This document shows positions 10,025 through 18,325 of a stretch of 64,000 nt of DNA, piece after piece. The stretch spans positions 219,355-283,354 of the forward strand of contig CAUYUJ010008613.1 in the NCBI GenBank assembly GCA_963575745.1. Reading direction: 5' to 3'. This stretch comes from Prorocentrum cordatum (Eukaryota > Sar > Dinophyceae > Prorocentrales > Prorocentraceae). Positions within the stretch are counted from its first letter, which is position 1. Each line of letters opens with the position of its first letter. Under the pieces are notes generated by a model, which saw nothing but the letters and a program-made list of their open reading frames with translations, did not search any database and was not told the DNA's origin. The position numbers were made by a program, and so were the translations under genes.

Positions 10025-10367
10025 GGACGGGCACGCGCCTGTCTTTGAGGTCGACGACGACGACAGCGAGGCGGAGGAGGAATTCATGCTGGACTTCCAG
10101 GACCACAGGAAGCGGTACACCCGCTCGTCCCACCGCTTGTGGCTTCGCAAGATGAACTGCAAGAAGTGTTGGCAGTGCGGCAAACACACCTTCTTCTCGG
10201 TGTGCGTTGGCAAGACGTGCCAGGAACACCACGCGACCCAGTGGTTCCACGAGCACGGCGACCGCGACCGCAACGGGAGGAGGTGGAGGGGCGGCAAGAG
10301 CGAGGTCGCCAGAGCCAGGCATCGCAAGGGTGCAAGTGGTGGGGAGGGGGGAACCCTCAAACATTGA
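10025..10367 (+). CDS. Small acidic/Cys-rich exon (zinc-binding-like)
   Basis: The exon probably starts after the CTGCAG acceptor ending at 10024: GHAPVFEVDDDDSEAEEEF, then SSHRLWLRKMNCKKCWQCGK, TFFSVCVGKTCQEHH and a basic tail, ending TGA 10365-10367. The Cys/His pattern C-x2-C-x2-C-x8-C-x5-C-x2-HH suggests zinc binding. It loosely recalls the C-terminal Cys-rich region of piggyBac-type transposases, but one exon is too little to assign it. No ATG within it; upstream exons are not identifiable among the hairpin repeats. Confidence 0.35.
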
Positions 10368-10633
10368 GGAGTGAAGTTATGTCGGTTTGATGTTTTGATT
10401 TTCTCAATGTTTATCCTGGTCAGTTTTCTGCGCCTGCCAGGCACTGGCAGCGGAGGTGCGATGCCAGGGAGGCGGTCTTGGTCGGCCTGCTGCAGGACCG
10501 CGCCCCCCCCCCCCCTCTGCCCCGCGCTGCCAAGAAGGGAGGGCCCCTGTTTGAGGGGATAAACGAGGGGGGGCCGAATAAACGCAAGGAGAGGCCCCTC
10601 TCATGGGGGTGAGCTTACTTCGTTCCCCGACAG
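10368..10633. other. Probable intron/spacer with hairpin and C-rich tract
   Basis: Contains an AT-richer patch (10371-10440), a C13-14 run (10502-10516), hairpin 10544-10558 (CCCCTGTTTGAGGGG) and CCCCTCTCATGGGG at about 10593, ending at an acceptor-like CCGACAG at 10633. Confidence 0.45.
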
Positions 10634-11308
10634 GAGCAGCAGAGCGAAACAGCAGCGCAGCCGCCGCCCCCGCAGGGGGGGCCAACGCCACCGATAGGCC
10701 CGCCACCCGCAGCACTGTTAGCAGCAGCAGCGGCTGGACCCCCCGCAGCAGCACCGCTCGCAGGAGCACCGCCACCCGCGGCAGCAGACCCGCCCGCAGC
10801 AGCAGCAGCAGCGGCAGCACCTGCCGAAGCAATGCAGGTTGACGCCTCCGACGACGGAGCCCGAGAGGGGGAGGAAGAAGAGGAGGATGAGGGCGAGGAG
10901 GAAGAGGGCATGGAGGAGGAAGAGGAGTCAGAGGAGCCTGATGAGCTGATGGGGCTAGAGGAAGAGCACGCAAGGCAGCATCGGAGGCTCTTGCGGGCAT
11001 TGAATCGCACGGAGGCGGCGCAGAGGCGCGTCGAAAGGCACAAAGAGCGCCTTCGGCAGGAGCAGGAGCGCAGGGCAGAGCAGGATATCATCCGCCTGAG
11101 GCGGGCGCAACAACAGCAGAGGGACGCCGCGCTGAGGCGGGAGGCAGAGGCCCGCCTGGAGCTGCAGAGGGCAGCAGAGGCCGCCGAAGCGCAGGCGAGG
11201 ACGAGGCTGCTGGCTGCCGAAGCGGCCGCACGGAGGGCGGAAGCGGCTGCCAAGGCTGCCAAGGATGCGGAGGACGCAGCGCGGGCCAAGGAGGAAGCGG
11301 ATCAGTAA
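10634..11308 (+). CDS. Pro/Ala-rich to acidic to coiled-coil protein segment
   Basis: The open frame begins after acceptor-like CAG (10633) with EQQSETAAQPPPPQGG and a Pro/Ala-rich region. ATG 10832 starts MQVDASDDGAREGEEEEED. About 35 acidic residues follow, then a long predicted helix (EEHARQHRRLLRALNRTEAA, RVERHKERLRQEQERRAEQD), rich in Arg/Glu/Gln/Ala with heptad-like spacing: a coiled coil. TAA at 11306-11308. The same frame continues open after the stop (QKREAEERQAAETAAPE) to beyond 11500, so the stop may be a nonsense change. Likely structural or DNA/RNA-associated; no family identified. Confidence 0.4.
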   Translation, partial: EQQSETAAQPPPPQGGPTPPIGPPPAALLAAAAAGPPAAAPLAGAPPPAAADPPAAAAAAAAPAEAMQVDASDDGAREGEEEEEDEGEEEEGMEEEEESEEPDELMGLEEEHARQHRRLLRALNRTEAAQRRVERHKERLRQEQERRAEQDIIRLRRAQQQQRDAALRREAEARLELQRAAEAAEAQARTRLLAAEAAARRAEAAAKAAKDAEDAARAKEEADQ

Positions 11309-11859
11309 CAGAAACGAGAGGCAGAGGAGCGGCAGGCGGCAGAGACGGCAGCGCCAGAAGCGGCAACACCAGAGCAGCCAGAGACGGGCGCAGCAACGGC
11401 GGACGCAGCGAGGGCGGACGCGGGGGAGAAAGCAGACGAAGCCACGCAGAACGCAGACAACAAAAATAATGACCCCAAGGCAAAAAAAGGGCCCCGCGCG
11501 GACCAGGCGGGAGGCAGACCCTCGAAAGGGGGAGGGGCGACAAAGACAAGGACAAGGACACGGAGAAGGACAAGGGCAACGGCAAGCGCCCGAAGGCGAC
11601 CTCTACGAGGGGCGAGGACCGCTTCTCCATCCTCCTGGTCACTCTTCCTCCTGCTCCTGCTTGTCGCCCGCCCTCCTCCTTGTCCATCTCCCTCTTGCTT
11701 CTGCTCTTCCTCCTTGCCAATCTTCCTCCTGCACCCCCATCCGCCCCAGGGCGGCGCGCCCTGAGCCGCGGGGCGACCGCGTCGGCGACGGCGCCGACAT
11801 CCATATACAAGAGCGCGGCCTCTCGCGCCATAATAGAGGCGGCACGGGGAACTCTGCTT

Positions 11860-11922
11860 GACTGCGGCCCCTTCATTGCAGGGGCGCGCGCGGCTGCCCC
11901 TGGCAGAGGGGGCGGGCGATCA
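11860..11922. repeat. Two more CCCCT-type hairpins
   Basis: CCCCTTCATTGCAGGGG near 11869-11885 and CCCCTGGCAGAGGGGG near 11897-11912, the same dispersed hairpin family. Confidence 0.7.
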
Positions 11923-11933
11923 CGACACCGATT

Positions 11934-12140
11934 GTCTTAAGGAGAAATTCTCTTAAGAGAATTCTCTTAAGAGAATTCTCTTAAGAGAATTCTCTTAAGA
12001 GAATTCTCTTAAGAGAATTGTGTGGATGTCTCAGGCGAAGCCAACAATTCTCTTGAGAGAATTCTCTTAAGAGAAGTCTCTTAAGGGAATTCTCTTAAGA
12101 GAATTCTCTTAAGAGAATCTCTCTTAAGAGAATCTCTCTC
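11934..12140. repeat. 14-bp fully palindromic satellite (AAGAGAATTCTCTT)
   Basis: Repeated AAGAGAATTCTCTT, each unit its own reverse complement (GAATTC and CTTAAG cores alternate). It is interrupted once by unrelated sequence at about 12020-12045 and ends in variants (GAAGTCTC, GAATCTCTCTT). The array can form extended cruciforms. Confidence 0.95.
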
Positions 12141-12225
12141 GTAAAGGTCGCTTGCAGTGCGCCCCCCCTCGCTGCGCGGGGGCCAGGCGAGCCCCTTGCT
12201 GAGGGGGCGAAACGCCCCTGACTGC
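12141..12225. repeat. CCCCT-type hairpins before the G/GT tract
   Basis: CCCCCCCTCGCTGCGCGGGGG near 12161-12181 and CCCCTTGCTGAGGGGG at 12192-12207, then CCCCTGACTGCG. Members of the dispersed hairpin family. Confidence 0.7.
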
Positions 12226-12229
12226 GTGG

Positions 12230-12765
12230 CGGGGGTGAGGGGGGGGGGGGGGTGGGGGGCGAGAGGGGGGGGGGGGGGGGGAAGGGAGGCGTGGGGGGGG
12301 GGGTGTGGGGAGGTGTGTGTGTCGTGTGTGTGTGTGTGTGACACTATGTATCGATGTATAACGGTGTGTGTGTGTGTCGTGGTGTTGTGTGTAGGTGTGT
12401 GTGTGTGTGTGTGTGTGTGTGGTGGGTGTGTGTGTTGTGTGTGTGTGTGTGTGGGGTTGGTTGGGGGGTAGGGTGGTGGGTGGGTGGGGTGGGTGGGTGG
12501 GAGGGGGTGGGGGGTGGTGGAGTGGGTGGGTAGGGTGCGGTGGGTGGTGGGTGGTGTGGGTGGGGGGTGGGTGGGTGGGGGGGGGGGGTGGGTGGGGGTG
12601 GGGTGGGGCGGTGCCCTGTGTGTGTGGTGGGTGTGTGTGTGTGTGTGTGTTGTGTGTGTGTGTGTGTTTGTGTGGTGTGTCGTGTGTGTGTGTGTGTTGT
12701 GTGTGGGTGTGTGTGTGTGTGTGTGTTGTGTGGTGTGTGTGTGTGTGTGTGTATGAGAAGAAACC
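12230..12765. repeat. Poly-G, (GT)n and (GGGT)n low-complexity block
   Basis: Long G runs (12240-12300), then GT-rich microsatellite, a GGGTGGGTGG region (12475-12610) and GT repeats to about 12755. One strand has only G/T for long stretches. Frames on either strand (VCVCVCVV; HTHTHTHT) are artefacts. The GGGT blocks could form G-quadruplexes. Confidence 0.9.
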
Positions 12766-12794
12766 AGACGGTGTGTGGGGGGGCGGGGCTGAAC

Positions 12795-13215
12795 CGTATC
12801 TGACGGGCCCCCTAGGGGGGTTGGGGGGCGCGGTGTTCCTGATTGAGGGGGGCCCCTGAAACATCTTTGACGGGCCCCTTGCGGAGGGGGCCACCGTCCA
12901 CTGAGGGTGAGCCCCTTTAATGAGGGGGGGCAGTGTGAGCAGGGGCAGCAGGGGGGAGCAGTAGCATTGCATCATGGGTGAGTCGTTCGGGCCCCTGTGC
13001 TTGCCTGCCGCGCAAAGCAATCCAGAGAGGGGGGCGCCCCTTTTTGAGGGGGCGCGCACCCCTTACTGAGGGGGAGGCCCTGACACATCCCCTCCCCCTC
13101 CCCGCCTCACCGCTGATGAGGTAGCACCCCTTCTCTTCGAGGGGGAGGAGACGACCGCGTGGGTGCCGAGCCCCTTCGAGGGGAGAGAAACGAACCCCTG
13201 GCTGAGGGGAAGGCT
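12795..13215. repeat. Hairpin-rich spacer (about nine CCCCT...AGGGG elements)
   Basis: Hairpins occur near 12806, 12875, 12912, 13036, 13058, 13130, 13168 and 13196 with different loops (TTGCGG, TTAATG, TTTTG, TACTG, TCGA, GCTG). No gene is visible; a CACACC microsatellite follows at about 13232-13282. Confidence 0.7.
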
Positions 13216-13469
13216 CGACGATACTGAAATGTACCACCACACACGCCACACCCACAGCACCACACCACACCCACACGCGCCACTGAAGTGCGCGGGGAAG
13301 GCCCCCGACGATCTACTTGCCATTCGCAGGCGTTTCGGCTGCCGCAGGGCATTTCGATTTTGCTGCTGTATCCCAAATTTCAGGGGTCAGTCCCGCGGCA
13401 GCCATGCCCGCCCCAGGAGTAGTCCCTCCTCTGCTCCTGCTGGGCACTCTCCTCACACCGTTGTGCAGC

Positions 13470-14741
13470 ATGGCGCCGAAGAAGAAGATCGAGGGCCAGG
13501 GCGCACCAGCGGCGAAGAAGTCGAAGGCGGCCCCGAAGGGGCACGGGCTCGACAAGCAGGAGGCCGACAAGATGAGGGCGTGGCTCAAGTACCAGTCGGA
13601 GAAGAAGGACGGCAGCGGGAAACTTACGAGCACAGCATAATCCGCCAGAGCAGCCCAGGCGCTTTGGAACGGGATGAAGGACCCAGCCGATCGGAAGCGT
13701 TTCTTGCAGACCTTCGCGAGTGACAAGGACAAGACACTTGACTGGTTGGCCACCTTCGAAGAGAGATGCACGAATGAAGAGGTGCACACGCGCTCTGCCA
13801 AGAGAGGGTACCGGAATGTATCGCAGGCACTGGCCCTCAAGAGCCTCACCATCAAAGACTTTGCGGGCGTCCAGGAAGCCACTGCCTTCGTGCAGGAATG
13901 GTGGGAGGAGAACAGCGAAGAGCATGGCACCAAAGAAGAATTCCCCATCAAGGAAGATGCCAAGGACAGGTCTCTGTGGAAGGAGTGGTACTTCGTCGAG
14001 CGAAACATGGACGATGACCAGCTGGTGACGAAGGACTCGCGCACCTTCAAGGGGACGTCCAACCTGAAGAACCTGAAGCAACTCGAAGCTGCAGGCATCA
14101 GGATGGCCGAGCTCCCGTCGTCCAGCGCTTCGGGGTCGGGTGGGGGCGGCGAGGTGAAGATCGAGAATCCGCACTGGCCAGAGATCGTGAGTAAGAAGGA
14201 CGAGATCGCGCGCCGTCCTCGGCAGCCGCCCCCTGCCCTTCCATCTCTGGTGCTCTGCCCCCCTCCCAGAGGGGGGCCCTCTCCCCCGCCACGCCCCCGC
14301 CGCCCCTCCTGGAGGGGATGGCGATAGAAACTGGTTCGTATCCGTTCTGTCGTGCGTTGTTTGCGTTGAAAAGCATGTCGGCGCATTGCTTGTTTATGAT
14401 CCCTACCAAGGCAAATGCTGGTCAAGTATCAGAAGGAGCTGAAGTTCCTGAAGCACACGAAGAATCAGTTGCTCGCGAAGGCTGGGGATCAGGATCAGAA
14501 GGACCGTCAGAGCTTCCAGAACTGGGCCGATGAGTGCAAGAAGTGCGTGGACAATGCGGGCCAGCACGAGACGGAGATGGAGGTTCTGATTGCGAAAATT
14601 GAGGGCGCTGATTCTGTCGGCAAGGACACGGACATGTACGATAAGCTGAAGAATGAGGTCCAGGCCGCCTACAACACACACGAGCACATGTTCGAGGGCA
14701 TTCAGCTCTCGGTCAAGCGCTTCAAGAAGTTCCTCAATTGA
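13470..14741 (+). CDS. Dinoflagellate multicopy element-associated protein; one in-frame stop and one likely intron
   Basis: ATG 13470 gives MAPKKKIEGQGAPAAKKSKA, a nuclear-signal-like start, then HGLDKQEADKMRAWLKYQ. TAA at 13638-13640 interrupts, but the same frame continues with QALWNGMKDPADRKRFLQTF, DKTLDWLATFEERC, SAKRGYRNVSQALALKSLTI, EWWEENSEEHGTKEEFP, WKEWYFVERNMDDD. This order (helical MK..RW..F..W domain, 'G(Y/W)...Q(A/I)...L' core, then a W.(E/Y)(Y/F).. strand) is how I remember a very abundant dinoflagellate domain found upstream of the transposase-like gene below. A GTGAGT donor at 14187 in phase with the frame, and an acceptor between 14411 and 14433, suggest an intron carrying two hairpins. 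The second exon is a coiled coil (YQKELKFLKHTKNQLLAKAG) ending TGA 14739-14741. Confidence 0.55.
14187..14426 (+). other. Putative intron carrying hairpins
   Basis: Starts GTGAGTAAG exactly at a codon boundary; the downstream exon resumes in the same frame if the acceptor AG is at 14425-14426 or 14431-14432. It contains hairpins at about 14258-14275 and 14303-14317. The frame inside is Pro/Arg-rich and unlike the flanking exons. Confidence 0.5.
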
Positions 14742-15189
14742 GCTGCGGCCCTACATCTACATATCAGTATTTACATGCATATATGCAGTAGGGTTTGAGA
14801 TGCTCTGCCTCGCCCGACGACACGCATGCAGCGCTGCCTTTCCGACGCCCATGGGAAAACGAGAACTTGCCGCTTCCTCTGCCAGGGGTGCCCCTTCGTG
14901 AGGGGCCGCATGTTTCTGGGTTTGCCAGTAAAGAAGCCCCCCTCATCGCAGGGGCGAATGGGGGGGGGGGGGCGGGGGGGAGGGGGGCTTGGCATCATCG
15001 GCAGTAACTGCATTGGGAGGGACTAGCAGGAGGGGAGGGGCATGAAAGGGATTGAAGGAGGGCGCGGAGGAGGGGCGCGGGAAAGGGCAAGGGCTCCTTG
15101 CCTCAGCCGCGCATGTCCGTAGCCACTGCAGTGGCTCAAGGCCGCCGCGCTCGCGCCTGTCTCCCGCGGGCCCCGCGGGATGCTTTCCA
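14742..15189. other. Spacer between two element genes, with hairpins 14891-14905 and 14937-14954
   Basis: No gene. It contains two CCCCT-type hairpins, G-rich tracts (14960-14985, 15030-15085) and, at 15116-15140, a spliced-leader-like sequence, then an acceptor-like CTTTCCAG at 15189. Confidence 0.5.
15116..15140 (+). promoter_or_regulatory. Possible relic spliced-leader sequence
   Basis: TCCGTAGCCA followed by seven bases (CTGCAGT) and GGCTCAAG: both halves of the dinoflagellate spliced leader are intact while its middle TTTT is replaced. Position is ~50-75 bp upstream of the first exon of the transposase-like gene. Counter-evidence: the middle 16 bases form a perfect palindrome, which may be the real reason for the resemblance. 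Confidence 0.3.
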
Positions 15190-17063
15190 GACGGCGGTTG
15201 CCTTATGACAGGTTGGGCTTGCCGCCGGAGAGGCGGCTGAGAGCGAACGTGCAGGACCTGATAAGCAGCAACGTGGTCAGCGGGCAGCGCGGCGCTCAGC
15301 TGATCAATGACTGCGTCTCTGCATCTGCGACAGGTCTCTCCGACCTGCAGACTACGGAGTCAACGTCGGGCATGAAAAACGCTGCCAGGAAGTTCAGGCG
15401 GGATTTCTTCAGGAAATGGCCTCCGCTCTATCGCTGCCAGGTGAGGGGCTGGGGCCCCAAAAACATAACAACTGATGGACTTAGCGATGATGCTTCCTCA
15501 CGAAATACTTCATCAACTTCATCATTTTGGCGAGCGGAGCGTGCTACTGCAGACGTCGAGTCTCGACGGCGTGTCTCTGCGCCACGTGCAAAGAGCAAGG
15601 GCGGAGAGTGGTCGCAACGACCTGGTGGCCCTGGGCGTGTGGCAGGACGGGGTCCCTTGCTTCTGGGACCGATCGATGAGCGCAGAGATCATCAGCCTCA
15701 TGTGGCCAGGGGCTGCGGGGCGCTGGAAAAACCTGCGGGTCCCAATCGCAGCGTTCCCCAAAGAGCACGTGGGCCCCAACACATGTGATGATGTTTTTGC
15801 AGTGGTGCAGTGGGGCTTTGTTCACTTGGCTGCGAAGCGCTGGCCGACGGCGCGGCGCGACGGCTCTCCCTTCGGCGCGCAGGACGCATGGAGGAAGCGC
15901 CGACAAGTGGCCGATGCAACCCTGCCAATTGGCGGAGTGCTTTGCCAGATCAAAGGGGGCTGGAAGATGATGAAGGAGGTGCTCAAGCTATCTGGCTGGC
16001 AAGATGACGAAGTATGCTTCCTGTGCAACATCGAGAAGGGCGAGGCCCTGGGAGCGCAACGCATCAGGGGAGGATGGAAATCCCCTCTGGGAGGGGGTGC
16101 GTCGTCGTCGTTTTGCGGCCCCTTCCAGGGGGGGTGGAGGAGGAGGAGGAGGAGGGGTGGAGGAGGAGGAGGAGGAGGATGAGGAGGAGGAGGAGGAGGA
16201 GGAGTGTTTTTGGCTACTCCCCGCAGGTGAAATCGCAGACTGGGAGAGACGCGCCGTGGAGAACGCGCCGACGCACATGGCCAGAAGTCCTTGCGAAGAT
16301 TATCGCTTCAGGCGAGCAGGTGTGCCCTCTCTTCCAAGTGCCGTATGCGAACGAAAAGTTGCTGAAGCTAGATTGGTTACACGTTGTTGATCTTGGGGTA
16401 GCGGCTGACTGCATAGGGGGCTTGATATGGTATCTTGTAACGCACAAAAAGGTGGCTGGAACTACCCAGAAAGGCCGCGTCTCCACACTGCATGGTCATT
16501 TGATGGCGTTCTACGACAGGCAGCCGCCAGGTGAGAAGACCAGCCGCCTATCGAGACTGACGCGGGGCGTTGTGAAAGGAAAAAAGGCAAAGACGGCTAA
16601 GATGAGGTGCGGCGCGGGGATGCTCAGGCACATGGTTCCATGGGCATTGGGAATGGCGGAGGCTTTCCTTGATAGGAGGACTGGCGTCGACGAGCGGGCA
16701 GCTGTAGAATCGTCCATTCACGCAGGGATGAAAAGCTTATCTCGGTGTTACGAGGCACTCTCTGACAATCGCCCATTTGCTGTGGACACTCTTAGAGAGC
16801 ATTCAAGTGAGTTTGCCGCGCAGACGGCCGCTTTGCAAGACGCGCTTCCTGCCCATTTTAAAGTGAAGCCTAAAATGCACATGTTTTTGGAGCTGTGCAT
16901 GGGCGGCGGTGAACCAGCGAAGCACTGGAACTATAGGGATGAGGATTTCGGTGGATCTGTAGCTGCATTTGGCCGAAGGAGGGGCCAAAGGAGGTCCATG
17001 AGAGCGTTTTCGGTGGCATGCATCTCTAAGTTCTGCGGCCAGCCGATTGTGCGCATGCTTTGA
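15190..17063 (+). CDS. Transposase-like protein of an abundant dinoflagellate family (frame change plus one intron)
   Basis: Part 1 (from 15190): LPPERRLRANVQDLISSNVV, SGQRGAQLINDC, KFRRDFFRKWPPLYRCQVRG. The frame changes at about 15485 into MMLPHEILHQL, LVALGVWQDGVPCFWDRS, SAEIISLMWPG, FAVVQWGFVHLAAKRWPTAR, KGGWKMMKEVLKL and CFLCNIEKGE. An intron-like stretch (about 16070-16226) holds two hairpins and (GGA)n, ending CCCCGCAG. Part 2 resumes at 16227: APWRTRRRTWPEVLAK, CPLFQVPYANEKLLK, DWLHVVDLGVAAD (16371 on), KPKMHMFLELC, WNYRDEDFGGSVAAFGRRRG (16926 on), TGA 17061-17063. I recognise these blocks as a family repeated in many dinoflagellate genomes, usually unannotated. D-x2-H-x2-DLG and YRDEDFGGS are its best conserved motifs and include acidic residues suitable for a DDE-type active site; that role is inferred. 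Confidence 0.6.
16070..16226 (+). other. Putative intron with hairpins and a (GGA)n tract
   Basis: Hairpins at 16082-16096 and 16119-16134 are followed by a GGA/GAG tract (16134-16203). The 3' end CTCCCCGCAG at 16226 restores the downstream frame at codon 16227. The 5' boundary is not certain and shows no clear GT; dinoflagellate introns can use non-GT donors. Confidence 0.5.
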
Positions 17064-17123
17064 AAAGAACGCTTCTGTGTGTATCGTTGTCATTCATTGC
17101 TGTCGGCTCAAATATATGTTGGA

Positions 17124-17138
17124 CCCCTCCCAGTGGGG
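17124..17138. repeat. CCCCTCCCAGTGGGG hairpin
   Basis: Last clear member of the dispersed hairpin family, between the transposase-like gene and the right inverted repeat. Confidence 0.6.
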
Positions 17139-17170
17139 TGAGCGCGAGCATGGGTGCTGAAGCCCCGTTT

Positions 17171-17289
17171 GCCCCAAAACGGCGGGTCGAACTATTTTCG
17201 GCGCGCCCGAACTATAGATCGACCCGCAGAAAAGTATGACCCCCGCATTATAGTTCGACCCCGCACTATAGATCGACCTTGGAGTCTCG
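17171..17289. repeat. Right terminal inverted repeat region
   Basis: 17249-17289 is the perfect 41-bp inverse of 7340-7380. Further inside, GTCGAACTAT, CTATAGATCGACC and AAAGTATGAC motifs recur, so the end has subterminal repeats as DNA transposons often do. The 9-bp satellite resumes directly outside. Confidence 0.8.
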
Positions 17290-17828
17290 CCAGGACCCGG
17301 GTCGCCGGGTCGCCGCGGGTCGCCGGGAGGCCGGGTCGCCAGGTTGCCGGCCGGGTCGCCGGGTCGCCCGGTCGCCGGGTCGCCGGGTCGCCGGGTCGCC
17401 GGATCGCCGGGTCGCCGGGTCGCCGGGTCGCAGGGTTGCCGGGTTGCCGGGATGCCAGGTTGCCGGGTCGCCAGGTCGCCGGGTCGCCGGGTTGCTGTGT
17501 GGCCGCGTCGCCGGGTCGCCGGGTCGCCGGGGCGCCGCGGGTCGCCGGGTCGCCGGGTCGCCGGGATGCCGGGTCGCCGGGTCGCCGGTTCGCCGGGTCG
17601 CCGGGATGCGGGGTCGCCGGGACGCTAAGACGCCGGGTCGCCGGGTCGCCGGGTCGCCGGGTCGTCGGGTCGCCGGGTCGCCGGGTCGCGCTGCATGGGT
17701 CGCCGGGAGGCCGGGTCGCCGGGTCGCCGGGACGCCGGGTCGCCGGGTCGCCGGGTCGCCGGGTCGCCGGGTCGCCGGGTCGCCGGGTCGCCGGGTCGCC
17801 GGGTCGCCGGGTCGCCGCCGGGTCGCCG
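17290..17828. repeat. (GGTCGCCGG)n 9-bp satellite, right block
   Basis: About 60 units of GGTCGCCGG with scattered variants (GGATGCCGG, GGTTGCCGG, GGACGCTAA). Same orientation as 7126-7339. Long open frames on both strands through it are artefacts of the 9-bp period. Confidence 0.95.
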
Positions 17829-18212
17829 GCCCTTGTGGAGTTCTCTCTGAACAACATCCAGTGGGACCTCCCGGGGGAGACACCCGCCGAGGCGATGCGA
17901 CGACTCCAAGTCACACTGGGGCCGATGTTCACGGGCACCTGGCACGCTTTCGCCAAGCGGCAGTCTGTGCCCGGCAGCAATGGCGCGCTTCGCCCGCTTC
18001 GGCACGACCCGCAAACCTGCCACCTCTTCCTGGAATCCTTCCGCAGCCACAAGTGCGACGCACGGGTCCTCAGCGACGCGCTGGGCCTCGACGTCGACTG
18101 GGCCCGGTCGTGGCAGCTGCGCCTCGGTCGGAGCGGCGGAGTGAACAGTGATCACCACGCGGCAAAGGGCCACCCGAACCACCAGGCCCCCAAGGAGCGC
18201 AAATTATCCTGA
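17823..18212 (+). CDS. Hypothetical exon, no family recognised
   Basis: The frame leaves the satellite as ALVEFSLNNIQWDLPGET, then PAEAMRRLQVTLGPMFTG, WHAFAKRQSVPGSNGALRPL, CHLFLESFRSHKCDARVL and DALGLDVDWARSWQLRLG, stop TGA 18210-18212. Composition is protein-like (mixed hydrophobic and charged, few low-complexity runs), unlike the satellite. It may be an exon or remnant of the sequence into which the array expanded. No ATG is available outside the array. Confidence 0.3.
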   Translation, partial: SPALVEFSLNNIQWDLPGETPAEAMRRLQVTLGPMFTGTWHAFAKRQSVPGSNGALRPLRHDPQTCHLFLESFRSHKCDARVLSDALGLDVDWARSWQLRLGRSGGVNSDHHAAKGHPNHQAPKERKLS

Positions 18213-18275
18213 CGAGGGACCCAACCATATGCAGGTGCGAGTACCGCAATAGTGATTCACTTTTTCGGTGGCGAT

Positions 18276-18325
18276 CCTTATGAGGCAACGAACCGTGCTA
18301 GAGGTGTGCCGACATGAGTGGCGTG
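18276..18325. repeat. Orphan diverged unit of the 90-bp satellite
   Basis: TATGAGGCAACGAACCGTG followed by AGAGGTGTGCCGACATGAGT parallels the array core TATGGGGCCACGAAACGTG ... GGGGTGTGCCGACATGAAT. It lies ~640 bp upstream of the array in the same orientation, with ordinary sequence on both sides. Confidence 0.6.

Larger units (their letters stand above)
7340..17289 (+). mobile_element. Putative ~9.95-kb inverted-repeat-bounded element inserted in a GGTCGCCGG array
   Basis: The sequence 7340-7380 is the exact reverse complement of 17249-17289 (41 bp). Outside both ends lies the same 9-bp satellite in the same orientation, as expected if an element with terminal inverted repeats had inserted into one array. 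Subterminal sequence also matches more weakly (GTCGTACTTTTCT near 7440 against GTCATACTTTTCT inverted near 17238). Internal genes are all on the + strand: 7619-9015, 10025-10367, 10634-11308, 13470-14741 and the transposase-like gene 15190-17063, which ends about 185 bp before the right inverted repeat. I found no clear target-site duplication. The alternative is that the inverted motif is a spacer belonging to the satellite itself. Confidence 0.45.

Noticed and set aside
10025-10367. piggyBac transposase
   Set aside because: Only one Cys-rich exon with partial ligand similarity; no DDD core seen nearby.
12300-12760. Telomeric repeat
   Set aside because: GT/GGGT composition is irregular and lacks a fixed TTTAGGG-like unit.
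7126-17860. GDPATRRP / GSPGRRVA repeat proteins
   Set aside because: Products of the 9-bp satellite read in three-base phase.
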